In this document: positions 42,925 to 53,883 of the stretch, in pieces
Numbering within the stretch: position 1 is the stretch's first letter
How the letters are laid out: every line of letters starts with the position of its first letter
Assembly (NCBI GenBank): GCA_963682025.1
Contig: OY821517.1
Coordinates: forward strand, 100,760,107 to 100,824,106
Reading direction: 5' to 3'
Source: Cordilura impudica
Lineage: Eukaryota; Arthropoda; Insecta; Diptera; Scathophagidae
DNA length: 64,000 nucleotides
The notes under the pieces: model-generated
The model's database searches: none
What the model was told of the DNA's origin: nothing
Seen by the model: only the letters and a program-made list of their open reading frames with translations
Program-made: the position numbers and the translations under genes

Positions 42925-43377
42925 ACAAACTGAACGCGAAAAACGACCAATTTTGGCGTCGCAAAACAGAAGCTCAAAATTACTGCTTCTCAGATTAGCT
43001 CTAAAATCAAAGAATCCTTTGGAAAAGACATCCTAGATACTGTTCGCAAAATATTAAAAAATCGTATAGCACGTGGAAAACCACTCAATTTATTATTTAA
43101 TAGACAAAAAAACTTATTGACGTTGCAAAGGAGTATGTAAACAAGGTTCCAGGATTTTGGGGAAGTGTTTTATTTTCAGATGAAAGCCAGCATTAAAGGA
43201 TTTCTCCTAATAGTTTGGAGTAAAAGTGGAAAAGCTGTAAATAAAGAAAGTGTTTTGCCAAAAGTTAAACATGGTGAAGATGGCAATATGGTTTTGGGTT
43301 GTATGGCAGACAACGGTGTTGGTAAACTCTTATTTATTGAGTCAGTACTGGATCTAATTGGACACATAAACATCTAA
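42925..43377 (+). pseudogene. Tc1-like transposase relic, plus strand, N-terminal two thirds
   Basis: KLKITASQISSKIKESFGKD and ILDTVRKILKNR (second helix-turn-helix), KVPGFWGSVLFSDES (first catalytic Asp), VWSKSGKAVNKESVLPKVKH and GEDGNMVLGCMADNGVGKLL. It stops at GHINI just where the minus-strand copy continues. It lies head to head with the 42130-42870 copy. Confidence 0.75.
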
Positions 43378-43387
43378 AAATATAAAA

Positions 43388-44175
43388 TTCATTTTCTGTT
43401 TGTTTGTTTGTTTGACCGCTATACAAATTTTTATTTTTCAACGGATTTCTCTGATCTCTGTACTCCACGAAAGGATGCCATATGATTTTTACCGGCCACG
43501 CCATCTTTTACGCCCACTTTTTGTATACAATTCATTTTCTGTTTTTTTGGTATAATTTTTCGCTATAAAAATTTTTTATTTTTCAACGGTACGCACGATC
43601 TCTATACTCCGAGAAAGGTAACCATATAATTTTTATTGACCACGCCTACTTTTACGCCCACTTTTTATACAAAAACTTTTTTATATTTTTTTAAAATTTC
43701 TTTAAAATTTGGTACGCACGATCTCTGTACTCCGAGAAAGGTCGCCATATGATTCTTACCAGCCACGCCTGCTTTTACGCACACTTTTTGTATACAGTTC
43801 ATTTTCTGTTTTTTGGTATATTTGTTCGCTATACAAATTTGTATTTTCAACGGATTTCTCTGAAATTTGATACGCACAATCTCTGTACACAATCTCGGCC
43901 ACGCCTAATATTGCGCCTACTTCTATATATATAAAATTTATTTTTTTTCCTTTTATTTGTTTCTTTGTTTGACTGCTATGCAAACTTTTATTTGTCAACA
44001 CCTTTCTCTGAAATTTGGTACAAGTTATCTCTGTAGGTCAGACTATATTTCTTTATGGCCACGCCTACCTTTACGCCTACTTTTGTATTAAACTAATTTT
44101 CCGTTTTTTGGTATATTTGTTCGCTATACAAATTTTTTTTTTCAACGGATTTCTCTGAAATTTGGTACACACGCG
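43388..44175 (+). repeat. degenerate tandem array, unit about 125-160 bp, six units
   Basis: Each unit carries TATACAnTTCATTTTCTG, TTCGCTATACAAATTT, TTCAACGGATTTCTCTG, GTACGCACGATCTCTGTACT, CCGAGAAAGG and CCACGCCTnCTTTTACGCCC. The CCACGCC/ACGCCCAC words also typify INE-1 interiors, but here they form their own array. No coding potential. Confidence 0.65.
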
Positions 44176-44179
44176 AATA

Positions 44180-45740
44180 ACTTTACGATGAACGAATTCC
44201 CTAAATTTAAAAAAAGGCCCCCAAAATAAATAAACAAATTCCCCTTTTTTTTAAACGAAATAAGCAATGAACTTACTCCCCAACTTCGTTCTTAAATTTT
44301 TTCATACTTTTATTTAATGCATTTTTTAAAATATATTTGTAAGTGAAAATTTGCATATATGCATTTAAAATCTGTATCAACAGCATCATTTCGACGCGCT
44401 CGCGGAACGCAGCTCAGCAAGCTTTGTTGAGAGAAGTGGAAATGCCTGAATCTATTCAAGTGCGTCTAGATATCCAGCGGCTAAGACAAGTTGAATCCAG
44501 GGAATCTGTAACTCCTTAAACGACAGTTTTTCTCATAGACAATTTTATGTCGTCTGCTTCAGAGTATAATATTTTCGTATATGCACCAGGAGGAAAAACC
44601 AGAAATGCTGTATATCACAAAGCTCTAGAATAACTAAAATTCGTAACTTTTAGACATCTTACACTCAAAATACAGCATTCATAAACATAGTTAGTTGTAA
44701 TGGTAAGCAGGCGCCGGGTGCTTAGTCCAGAATTAATAAATTCCCAAAAAAATGAACTTATTCCCCAAAAAATTGGGGAATAATTTCACAATGAACAAAT
44801 TCCCCAAATTAAAAAAAAAATTCTCCTTAAGAAATGAACAAATTCCCCATACTGTGTCAATATCTGTCCTACAACAGAGATATGTAATATCTGTATTCTT
44901 TCCAATAGCATCATTTCGGGGCGCGGAGTCGTGGGCGCGGACGCAGATGCGACGCGACGCGCTCGCGGAACATAGCTTAGCTAAAATATCGGAATGATTT
45001 GAAAAATATATTTTGGCGGTTCAAACGCGCGGACGCGACGCGCTCGCGAACAAAGCTCAGCTAAAATATCGGAATGATCCGAAATATATATTTTCGCGAC
45101 TAGCTGTGTAGCTGTGGGTGTAGCTGTCAAACGCGGGGACGCGAACACAGCTCAGTGAAAAGTCTTACGATAAATTTTATCTACGTATGTGCAATAATTA
45201 CCTGTTGATCAAAATTGGCCAAACATATACTATAAGCAGTTGCTTAAAGCAGCTTTGCGGCACAACTTTAAACGTCGCATTCATTTTCCATTTTTGAAAC
45301 TTCAATAGTTTTGACGTCTCTGCTCAATGATGATCATTTATTGAATGAATTAATTCAATTTTTAAAACTTCTGATTCCTTTAATTTGCAAACGATTCCGT
45401 TGTATTTGTTGTTTACAAAATAAACTTCAAGAGGTTTCGCAGCTTATTGTTGAAGTATTTTTGCTGTAGCGTGTTTTAAAAAAACTTCTCAATTAAAAAA
45501 TCAAAAAATTTTAAATTGAAATAAAAAATGAATTTACTCCCCAAAAAACGTAAACATTGGGCAATTTTTTTCATCATGAAAAAATTCCCCAATCCCATTC
45601 AAATTTTTGGGGAAAAAGTTATATTTTTTTTGAGGAATTTGTTAATTGGGTACTAAGTACTTAGCGTCTGGTAAGCATAGTGAACCATTTTTCAAGACAA
45701 AGGCCTTTGGATTGCGGGCAAGACCGGGTAAAACAGCTAG
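44180..45740 (+). mobile_element. Helitron remnant: helicase C-terminus, repeats, 3' end
   Basis: 44470-44635 encodes the last helicase residues (FSHRQFYVVCFRV, NIFVYAPGGKTRNAVYHKAL, stop). About 1.1 kb further on, GCGGGCAAGACCGGGT, ten bases and CTAG (45737-45740) before TTT give a plausible Helitron 3' end. The part between holds TTCCCCAAA-rich runs and GC-rich repeats. Confidence 0.55.
44385..45150 (+). repeat. GC-rich repeats (GACGCGACGCGCTCGCG) between TTCCCCAAA runs
   Basis: CGACGCGCTCGCGGAAC..AGCTCAGC occurs at about 44395, 44955, 45030 and, shortened, 45135. Two units of about 90 bp share AGCTAAAATATCGGAATGAT and AAATATATTTT. They stand out by GC content in an AT-rich window. Confidence 0.6.
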
Positions 45741-45774
45741 TTTTGAAATAAAATTTAAAATGAAGCCTTGTAGA

Positions 45775-46275
45775 AGATTTTGTTCAAATGGCATGATGAT
45801 CCAAAATATATGGCGCACAACGCTAAAAATCAAATCAAATTACCACCACAATGTATAAAATAACCCCAAATGAAATGTTGAAACTCATCATTTCGGATGA
45901 GTGGGGTAAAGTATGCAAAGAAGATACATTAAAGTTGGTTAAATCGATGCACAATCGGCTCAAAGGCATGATATAACACAAATATATCTTACAAGTTACT
46001 AACTTATGCAACATTTAATGCAAATTTAATATTATATTTTTTTGTATTAATATTTCAAGTGCACGAATACTTTTTCTTATAAGTTTTTCCTTTTATTACG
46101 TTTTTTTACCTGCATAAAATTTGTTAAAGGCAAAAAACCTTAAATTAGTTTAAAAAAAACTAATATATAGCTTAATAATTTATTTAAAAAATTAATTCAG
46201 TTTAGTTAATATTTTCTTATTTTTCTCGTAGTATGCCAATTTCAGTGTACGGATACGAGTACTTTTTCTAAAAAG
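45775..46275 (+). pseudogene. Tc1-like element 3' part with terminal repeat
   Basis: After a large deletion the last transposase block is legible: KITPNEMLKLIISDEWGKVC, KEDTLKLVKSMHNRLKGMI, stop near 45975. A 3' region follows that is shared with the copy at 55.9 kb (GCTTAATAATTTATT, AATTCAGT), ending at CAGTGTACGGATACGAGTAC near 46248. Confidence 0.65.
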
Positions 46276-46279
46276 AGTT

Positions 46280-47880
46280 TCCATTAATCATTGATACGAG
46301 TATATGATTCGAACATAAACCAACTGTATGTTTTGGTCAACTAATGTTTATTTAAATTTAAATTTCAAGCGTTTCGATTATCATCAATCAATTAGAAATA
46401 TCATTGGAACATCAATTGCTCCTGCAGTTCTAGGCCTCTTAAATCTGTTATGTTAGGATCGCTAAAAAGCTCAATCTGTGATGGATAAACAGTGGTTTTC
46501 GCAGATATTTACATTTATATAAAGTAGAAAATTTTAATTGAATTATAGAAAATCTAAATATAAAAGATTAAAAAGTACGCCTGTCGGGCCGTTGTTAAAC
46601 CATTTTGGTAACTAGTTTCTTACAAATTAAAAAAAAAACACTAAATAAGAACTATTCTCCTAATCAAACATGTTATAGAAGGTCGAAAAAAATGACTCAA
46701 TAATAATAGAAGTAATTACTGTAACTGGTCATTCCATATTATTGTGGAACAATAAGTTCAATTAACCATACGATTACGATACATGTTCTAGTTGAATATT
46801 GTATTGGCATGACGGTATGTTTGTGTATGCATTAATTACTTACATACAGACTTATGTTGTAAAAAAATTGTAATGGTTGTAATTTAATTTTAAATTTGGA
46901 TATATAAAATTTTTTGTGAAGAGCAATGATCATGCAGAAATGTGCAATACCTCCAAATCATTGTTCCGGTTCAACCTACAAATGAGCTTATCGAGTAAAC
47001 AGTTTTTTTAATGCCAGTTTGGCATATTATTATGAGTGGGCGCATATTTTTCCTTAGGTGTTGTTTTAACAATAATCTCAGTGTGCTTTAAAGCATATGT
47101 GCATTTTTTTTTTTTGTTTTCAACAACAATGTTCAGAGACGTAACAATCATTTATATAAAGGAAAAATTTTGAATATAAAGTTGCTCTGGTTTGAAATTG
47201 TTGGGTATAATATTGTTTTTTTTTTATATGGTGGAGTTAATCCCCTTGCTAAAAATGTCTCTCATAAATGTACTATTTGACGTTAGTGGAACCAAATACA
47301 TTAACTTTTTTGTGATATCATTTTTAACTATTAAACACGAAAGAAACAAGTTTTTTCTACTTGTATCTTAACGTTTACTTAGTATGGCAAAGAATTTCCT
47401 TAACATCTGGTTGTCTACCACACACTTCTAACCGTAACATGCTCTCTTGCATGATAAGATAACTTTCCATTTTAATGGAATTTACTCATGTGTCATGATT
47501 TTTGAACAGGTACGTTTATAAAAAATATATACAATCTTAGTAAGTAAGTAAGGCAAACAATTTTCAACGTTGTATTTTATTATGAGTGGCAAGATCAATT
47601 GAATGAAAATTAAATTTGTCAAATTCCAATATGCCAACTGTGATATTCTGGTATTCTGCACCTCTCTCATTGTCTTAGTACTTTATTAAAACAAAAGTTA
47701 ATGATTTGGCTCCACTAAGCTGGAGCAGCGAAACTACGATCATTTTCATTATCTTTCACAATGTCATATGTGTACAATGTACTGCTACTAATTTACTGCA
47801 ACAACAATTTTAGCTTAAGTGCTCCTTATTATTTTGTTTATATGTTAAAGAAAAAGTGAAGATAATCTCCGGTAAAATTT
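46280..47880. other. apparently single-copy AT-rich sequence
   Basis: 1.6 kb without recognisable TE motif, one of the few such stretches. Microsatellite-like T runs at 47107 and 47217. It could be the upstream region of the candidate ORF at 47912. Confidence 0.35.
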
Positions 47881-47911
47881 TAATTTTGGTAGTTCAGCTA
47901 TTTTCGCAGTC

Positions 47912-48157
47912 ATGGCTCGATATGACTTTACCAAAATCCGTAAACAAAGTCACTTATGGGGCACTGTTAAACTGTTGACGGCGATCCAAATATTACTATA
48001 TATTATTGAACTTGTAGCATGCAGTATTGATAGATTGCGATCCCTTTTAATGGATTTCAGAATAGGACGCCATTCTGAGGATCCAAATATCACAATATTT
48101 ATTGAAAGTGTAACAGTGTCCATAAACAGAATAAGTTGTCCTATGATGTCGGGCTGA
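47912..48157 (+). CDS. candidate small or first-exon coding sequence, function unknown
   Basis: 81 codons starting MARYDFTKIRKQSHLWG in a good start context (GTCATGG), with a hydrophobic stretch of about 20 residues (VKLLTAIQILLYIIELVACS) that could be a membrane segment, ending CPMMSG. It lies in sequence without TE resemblance, and its codons look mixed rather than A/T-only. There is no homologue that I recognise and no clear splice donor at the end, so it may be a chance frame. Confidence 0.3.
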   Translation: MARYDFTKIRKQSHLWGTVKLLTAIQILLYIIELVACSIDRLRSLLMDFRIGRHSEDPNITIFIESVTVSINRISCPMMSG

Positions 48158-48294
48158 TCAATCTAATCTGTTTTCGGATATATGCGATGGCGGTCCCAGA
48201 AAAATCCGTCCTAATGAAGGGAATATAAAAAATGTACGAAAAATTTATTTAATTATATATTAACTAATTAATAATACAATTATTGCTAATATTC

Positions 48295-48545
48295 AGCCAT
48301 AGTCAAAAGTATTTACACAACAAACATTTTTTTACAATGAGTTTTTTGTAGTTGTTTTTGGAAGTAAGTTGCAAAAAAAAGTGTTGTTGTTGGGTAGCTT
48401 GATCTATTCAGAAGCAAATTAAAGAGAATTGGAAAAGATAATGGTTCATTCGAAAAAAATAGAAGCAAATGTGCTGATGCTTAACAGTTGTCAAAAGTAT
48501 TTACTCAAATTTTATTTGCGTCAAAAGTATTTACACAAAACTTTA
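48295..48545. repeat. Tc1-type terminal repeat relic
   Basis: GTCAAAAGTATTTACACA occurs at about 48302 and 48522, with a third near-copy at 48487. Words of this type end many Tc1-like elements. No transposase remains between them. Confidence 0.45.
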
Positions 48546-48782
48546 ATTAGATAATATTCCTTTAATTTAATAAAAAAAAAAAATACTATGGATACTTAAT
48601 TAACATTAACATTATCGGTACCAAATTCCCAAATCCATAATATGTTGTGCGCAAAATAGTCGATATTAAATGGCTGTAAATAGAAAAACGAGTACTAGCA
48701 GCAGTGGATCTTGAATCGGAGATTTGATAATTTTAGATATAAGTTTGTATACTATTTTCCATTATGAACTTGCAAATTAATT

Positions 48783-49050
48783 TTATAATAATATATCATA
48801 TGTTTTTAAGGGGGCAGAAGGAACCTTATATCCGAAGATCTTTTTTCTATGGTGATAGTTGATGTACACTCGTCTAAGATGTGGGTGAGTTTCGTGTTGC
48901 ACGTAGCGCAAAAATGGAGCTGTTGTTTTTTCGAACTGATATTTGTGTGAGAAACTGCAATGGCCCATTATTAGTCGAACGATTGTAGTTGTTTCTCTCC
49001 TGGAACAATTTTTTATGTTGAATGGTTTGTTACCAAGTGGATTTATATTC
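48783..49050 (-). pseudogene. LINE C-terminal RNase H-end fragment
   Basis: NCSRRETTTIVRLIMGHCSF, HKYQFEKTTAPF and HPHLRRVYINY correspond to the region after RNase H in R1/I/LOA-type LINEs (RREQ..I.RLRIGH, TH.YL, C...L T..H). The usual zinc-ligand Cys/His are largely lost. About 90 residues; 5' and 3' ends unknown. Confidence 0.5.
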
Positions 49051-49054
49051 TTGT

Positions 49055-49740
49055 AATTACGTTGATAGTTTGACCTGTACAACAAAAGAGGTTGCAAAAA
49101 TCAAAAATTTCATGTGCCCCTATATAATATTGAATAAACATATTCTACAGGAAATTGTCCAACGATTTCAAATATGCTACACTTATAACAATCAAATTTT
49201 TGGTTCAGAAGCACTTCAAAGTTGTCTGATTTTCAGTGTTCAAAAAACCAGACCATTTTTAGGTAACTTGCTCCGCTTTCAGATACAGTATCTCGAAAAC
49301 TAGGTAAAAGATCGTCTTTTTTTATTTTATTGATAGATCTATTTATTAAGAAAAAAAAATTGTACTGTTTGCTTAGTGTTTGTGCAGGTAAATCAATATT
49401 TACCAACTATCCATTTTTTTCAATTTTTCTAAAAAAAAAAAAACTATAAATATCTATATTTTCCATATTTTCAAAATAAGTTTTTTGATTATTCCTTTAC
49501 CAAATGAATAAATTTCCAGCTGCCCGTCCTTTCCCCCATTTTTTGCTAGAGGTAAAATTTTTAAAAAAGACATGGTACCAGAAATGTGTTGCAGGCATTA
49601 TTGCGCAATTTATGACATATAACCGTGACATATAACCATTCTTATTCTTATTGTTTCATTATTGTCAAGATATTCGGATACGATTTTTTTTTCATTCTGT
49701 AATGTTTACCTGAGATCCTCTGTCAAATTCCACTCCCTAA
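49055..49740. other. unassigned sequence next to the Transib fragment
   Basis: The words AATTTATGACATATAACCGTG occur twice (about 49610 and 49757), a short direct repeat at the edge of the Transib piece. An ORF of 93 codons at 49022 shows no resemblance to a known family. Confidence 0.3.
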
Positions 49741-49742
49741 AT

Positions 49743-50480
49743 TCAGGTGCAGATACAATTTATGACATATAACCGTGAAACCCCATTCTTATTGTTATGG
49801 AATGAATATGAATATGGAATCTCACCATTACAAGCAAGAATATGGTGTATGGAGTTCTTGTTAAAATTAGCGTATACGCTTCCACAAGAGGGGGAACACT
49901 TTGATGAAAATACATCACACAAAGATAAGGAAAGGATCAGAATGAATCGAATACAGGATGCGTTTTTCAAACAAGTTGGACTAAAAGTAGACTACCCCAA
50001 TTACTGATACGGAAACTCAAACGATGGAAAGACTTAGAAAAGATTTTTTGATGTGACTCGAATAACTGGAAGAAGCAATCATCTCGTTAATAGATTGGGA
50101 ACGATCTTGAATGTTTTAAACTGCAAGGAAAAAGTTGATTCTGAAAAATATGGAGAATATGCTTCGAAAACTGCATCACTTTTAGCAGAATTATATCCAC
50201 AGAAAGTTGGCAAAAATATAATTGAATATCTGACTTCGCCAAGTGGAGAGCTTTCTGAAGAAGCACAGGAGTCCCTTAACAAATGTTATAAAAAATATCG
50301 ATTGCTGAACACTTTCAAGTCATCAAGGATGAGACAAAATGGGGACCTCTTCAACATGTTAGCATCATCTTCCAATCCACTTATTTCATCACTGCGGCAT
50401 GTAAAGTCACGAAAAGAGTTAGAAAATAATTATAGTTCATATAGTTTTAGATATACCTTCTTTTATGGATTGTGAGCAAT
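49743..50480 (+). pseudogene. second Transib transposase fragment, C-terminal third
   Basis: YGISPLQARIWCMEFLLKLA and a KERIRMNRIQDAFFKQVGL segment (49743-50005) are followed, after one frameshift, by 50053-50475: TRITGRSNHLVNRLGTIL, VDSEKYGEYASKTASLLAEL, PSGELSEEAQESLNKCYKKY (catalytic Glu block) and GDLFNMLASSSNPLISSLR. It aligns with the 7.1-7.8 kb relic but is distinct in sequence, so it is a different subfamily or an older split. The first two thirds with both Asp residues are missing. Confidence 0.7.
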
Positions 50481-50484
50481 ATTT

Positions 50485-51265
50485 TACAAAAAATTGAAAA
50501 ATTAATTTAAAAAAAATATTTTTTTAAAATTCTTTTCTATAATGATTTTAAATCATAAAAGCCTTTAATATGCACAGATAAGGTTTCCAAATAGCGTTCC
50601 AGAATATAATCATCAGTACTTCTTGCCATCTTTAGGTTTTTTGAAATAAAATATACTGGTCGGTTTGGATTTGCCTTCCATATGTCAACAGTTGATATTT
50701 TTTTTTTCGAATTCATTCATCTTTACTCAAAACGCTCATACAAAACAGTTAAAATGCAAACTAAACACATTTTTAACAAGTTACTAAATATTTCACTTTA
50801 AAAATTCAAATTTAATTTCTGGCAGTTTGCACCAAGGCCTACTTTAAATTTTACGAATTTCGAATGAAACAATCCTTATCTGATAAGATGAAGTAATTCT
50901 GAGGTCAGATGTGAATTTAGCGCGCTTTAGAACTTTAGGAAATTATACTCAGATCTCATGCAACAATTATTCGCAAATATTGAAAGAGAAATCCCATACT
51001 TAGTAATTTCAAAAAACTTACGGAACGTTCTTACATATTTTTTATTGTTTACATCTCAAAACCGCAGTATGGCAACCATAAGTGCCAGAAAAAGTATTCC
51101 TACATTTAAAATGAGGAGAATCCCATGAATTATGCAATGACGTCTGTTACATCGATTTTATTTTACGCGAAGACAAAACTGTTTGTAGTTGATTTGACTT
51201 CATTATAAAGTGATCCATTTCGAGGTTCCCTACTTATTTAAAGAAATGAGAAACACAGAAAGTTC
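50485..51265. other. unassigned AT-rich sequence
   Basis: No recognised repeat end or ORF. Confidence 0.3.
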
Positions 51266-51274
51266 AAATTTAAT

Positions 51275-51995
51275 GGGGGAATATTTATTCATTTGAGAGA
51301 GTATTCTTTGGCATTTTTTTTTTTGAAGATTATGTCTATCAAATATTGGCCGCGGCTACGTCTCAGATGGTCCATCCGTTGAGTCCAATTCTCGATGACT
51401 CGCTCGAGCATTTCGACTGGTAACTGGCGAATGACACGCGTGATGTTTTGCTCCAAGGCCTGAATCGAAGCGGGATTGTCCGAAAAAACTTTAGACTTTA
51501 CATATACCTACAGGAAAAAGTCTAACGGTGTGATATCACACGATCTTGGTGGCCAATCGACCGGCCCAAAACGTGAAATTATCTGCTCACCGAAGTGTTC
51601 TCTCAATAAATCCATTGATTGATGCGCTGTGTGGGAAGTGGCCGGGAAGTCGCCGAGATCACGAGCTTCAATTTCAGGCATCAAATTGTCGGTTATCATG
51701 GCACGATAACGGTCGCCATTGACGGTTACGTTCTCACCGGCTTTGAAGAAATATGATCCGATGATTCCACCGGCCCACGAACCACACCAAAACGTTGTTT
51801 TTGGTCTATTCGGTCGAATATTATCCAATAATGAATGCTGGGTCTAAAGATGGGTGATGGTGTTGCGAATAGTACGCTCAGTAAGCCGATTATGTTGACC
51901 ATAAGTTGAGCGAAGTGCACATTCTTCACAGAACGTGAATTTTCGTAATAAAGTTGAACGATTTGTAAACGTTGTTCAGGCGTAAGTCTTTCCAT
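51275..51995 (-). pseudogene. internally deleted rosa-like (DD41D type) mariner element
   Basis: Minus strand: MERLTPEQRLQIVQLYYENS (N-terminus, near 51993), a frameshift and a large deletion, then TTFWCGSWAGGIIGSYFF, VNGDRYRAMITDNLMPE, SHTAHQSMDLLREHFGEQII, FGPVDWPPRSCDITPLDFF, and finally NWTQRMDHLRRSRGQYL and IDIIFK. The WFQQDGAT segment with the second catalytic Asp is missing, so the protein is dead even where the frame is open. Related N- and C-terminal pieces lie at 0.5 and 28.5 kb. Confidence 0.75.
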
Positions 51996-52068
51996 AATGA
52001 AATGCCAAACAATAGTAAACAAAAATAACATGACAGCATTACACGACTCACACGTGATCTATCAAAAA

Positions 52069-52640
52069 AAGGCTATTGAAAAAAGTATCTCTACTTGGAT
52101 ATTTCTTTTGGAATACTATTCAATTTGCTAAGCCTCGTTCTGGTCGCCCCACAGTAAAGCAGAATACCAAATTAATTCTAAAATCAAAAAATTCTTCGGC
52201 AAAGACTTCCATGAAGGCACCGTTCGCAAAATATGTCTATATAAATAAGTTAGACACCCTAAGCCATGTGTTAAGAGAAACGGTCTTATATCTTACTAAT
52301 TGAATATTTCAATTAAGCATAAATCAAATTTTAGTGGCACTGTTATTGATTTGTTGCCTGCAGACATTAAAAATTTCATATTGGGATGTTTATAAAAACG
52401 TATGGAATTTGCAATAAGTATGTAAACAGTTCTCTAGAAAGCAAGTTAGAAAGCAAGTTCTGCAGAAGAAAAGTTAGTTTGGTGAAAAAGTGGAACAACA
52501 TTAAATAAGGAACATCTTTTGCCAACTATTAAACACGGTGGAGGTGGCATTCTGGTTTGGCGCTGTATGCCTGGGTACGGGGTCGGTAAATTCGTATTTA
52601 TTGAGACTATAACACTGGTCTACAAATTAAAAAAAATTGA
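52069..52640 (+). pseudogene. Tc1-like transposase relic split by a HINE fragment
   Basis: KPRSGRPTVKQNTKLILKSK (second helix-turn-helix), then about 85 bp of DINE-1-like interior (52318-52400, ACATTAAAAATTTCATATTG), then VWWKSG-like codons, LLPTIKHGGGGILVWRCMPG and YGVGKFVFIET. Same family as the 42-43 kb pair. Confidence 0.65.
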
Positions 52641-52784
52641 CTGCAGAAACGATGCATGTCTTTTAACTAGTCTGGGTGCGATGAATTCGAATCCGGCATA
52701 AAAATGGGGCTTTTACGTCTTGTTCATTTTTAATCGCATACTGGCAATACTGTAAAACTGTCAATACTAACACTACAATTTCAC

Positions 52785-53039
52785 AATTCTGTGGTCACAA
52801 GCATTAACCGCCTAAGTCGAATATCATGCTTTCGAGAAAAATTACTTTTTATTTAAATGTAATGGGGCTTCATTACGACTTAGGTCAGTATGTTTTCATT
52901 AATAAATTTTTATTAACAAGTGTTAGAGAAATGGGGATTTCACGTAAATATAAAGCGTTTTTATTAGAATATGATAGCATACAAAACTCAAATCATTCCT
53001 AAGTTGACTTAGGTGGTTATCGCTTGTGACCACAGAATT
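52785..53039. mobile_element. 255-bp MITE
   Basis: AATTCTGTGGTCACAAGC at both ends in inverted orientation, similarity continuing about 36 bp (AACCGCCTAAGTCGA against AACCACCTAAGTCAA). No ORF. AATT at both ends may be part of the repeat or a target duplication. Confidence 0.7.
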
Positions 53040-53329
53040 ATTAAGTTGACAGAAGGCCACATTCATTCTAAGTCTTCATAATAGTAGCGTTTAAGCATGT
53101 CAGGGAGATCGTGTGTTACTAATTGAAGCTATTTCTGCTTTGTGTATGGTGAATATTTGGTTGGAAAAAAATGATATGCAATATCAGAATCATTAAAATA
53201 TGTATATTTACATTATTTTGGTTTTGCTGTCAGAAACTTGTACAAACCGTGGACACCGACAATGTTTTGCAATAGTTGCAGAACTGTTGTATACAAGTGG
53301 TCAAATGGCAAAAAGATCTATTTCGATTT

Positions 53330-53883
53330 TTCAATTCCAGTACTTTAGAGAGTCAAGTAACCACCAAACCTATTGTTATTTCTGTTTAACAAAAGTTGCT
53401 GGATTCAATATGAAAAATCGAAAAAATATTACTTACGCGAATGTCGCATCGGTTTCCAAAGCAATTCAACGTCCACAAAATATCTTTCACCAGAAGTGGT
53501 AGTTTATATGAGGCTGATGATGAACGCCATTTAATCACTCAATCTGAGCTGAATGATCTAATGCGGGATTTACATTTAACGAAGCAAGATGCAGACTTAC
53601 TAGCTTCACGCATGCAGCAGTGGAAACATCTTGCAGTTGGGACAAAAGTAACAATCTGTAGAGATAGAAGCTTGAAATTGGCTGCATATTTGGAAAAGAA
53701 ACACTCTACTCTATACTGTACTGATGTTGATGGTTTATTTCAAAAAGTGAACCAGCCATATGAAAAAACTGAATGGAGATTATTTATTGATGTTTGTAAG
53801 TACAATTTAAAGACTCTTCTTTTGCATAATGGGAATGAAAAACCATCCATACCAATTGCTCATACCATTAAAAGAAAAGAAAA
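53330..53883 (+). pseudogene. dispersed arthropod TE-like protein, N-terminal part
   Basis: Two overlapping frames: the first ends HQTYCYFCLTKVAGFNMKNR and KNITYANVASVSKAI, and after a frameshift near 53475-53495 the second gives SGSLYEADDERHLITQSELN, DLMRDLHLTKQDADLLASRM, QQWKHLAVGTKVTICRDRS, YCTDVDGLFQKVNQPYEKTE and WRLFIDVCKYNLKTLLLHNG. I recall closely similar 'uncharacterised' proteins scattered through aphid, ant and other arthropod genomes in many copies, so a transposon origin is likely; I cannot name a superfamily. It is cut at 53884 by HINE copy 17 and resumes at about 54940. Confidence 0.6.

Noticed and set aside
45642..45858. Overlapping 63- and 70-codon frames on opposite strands at 45.65 kb
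   Set aside because: They span a Helitron 3' end and the start of a Tc1 relic; no conserved product.
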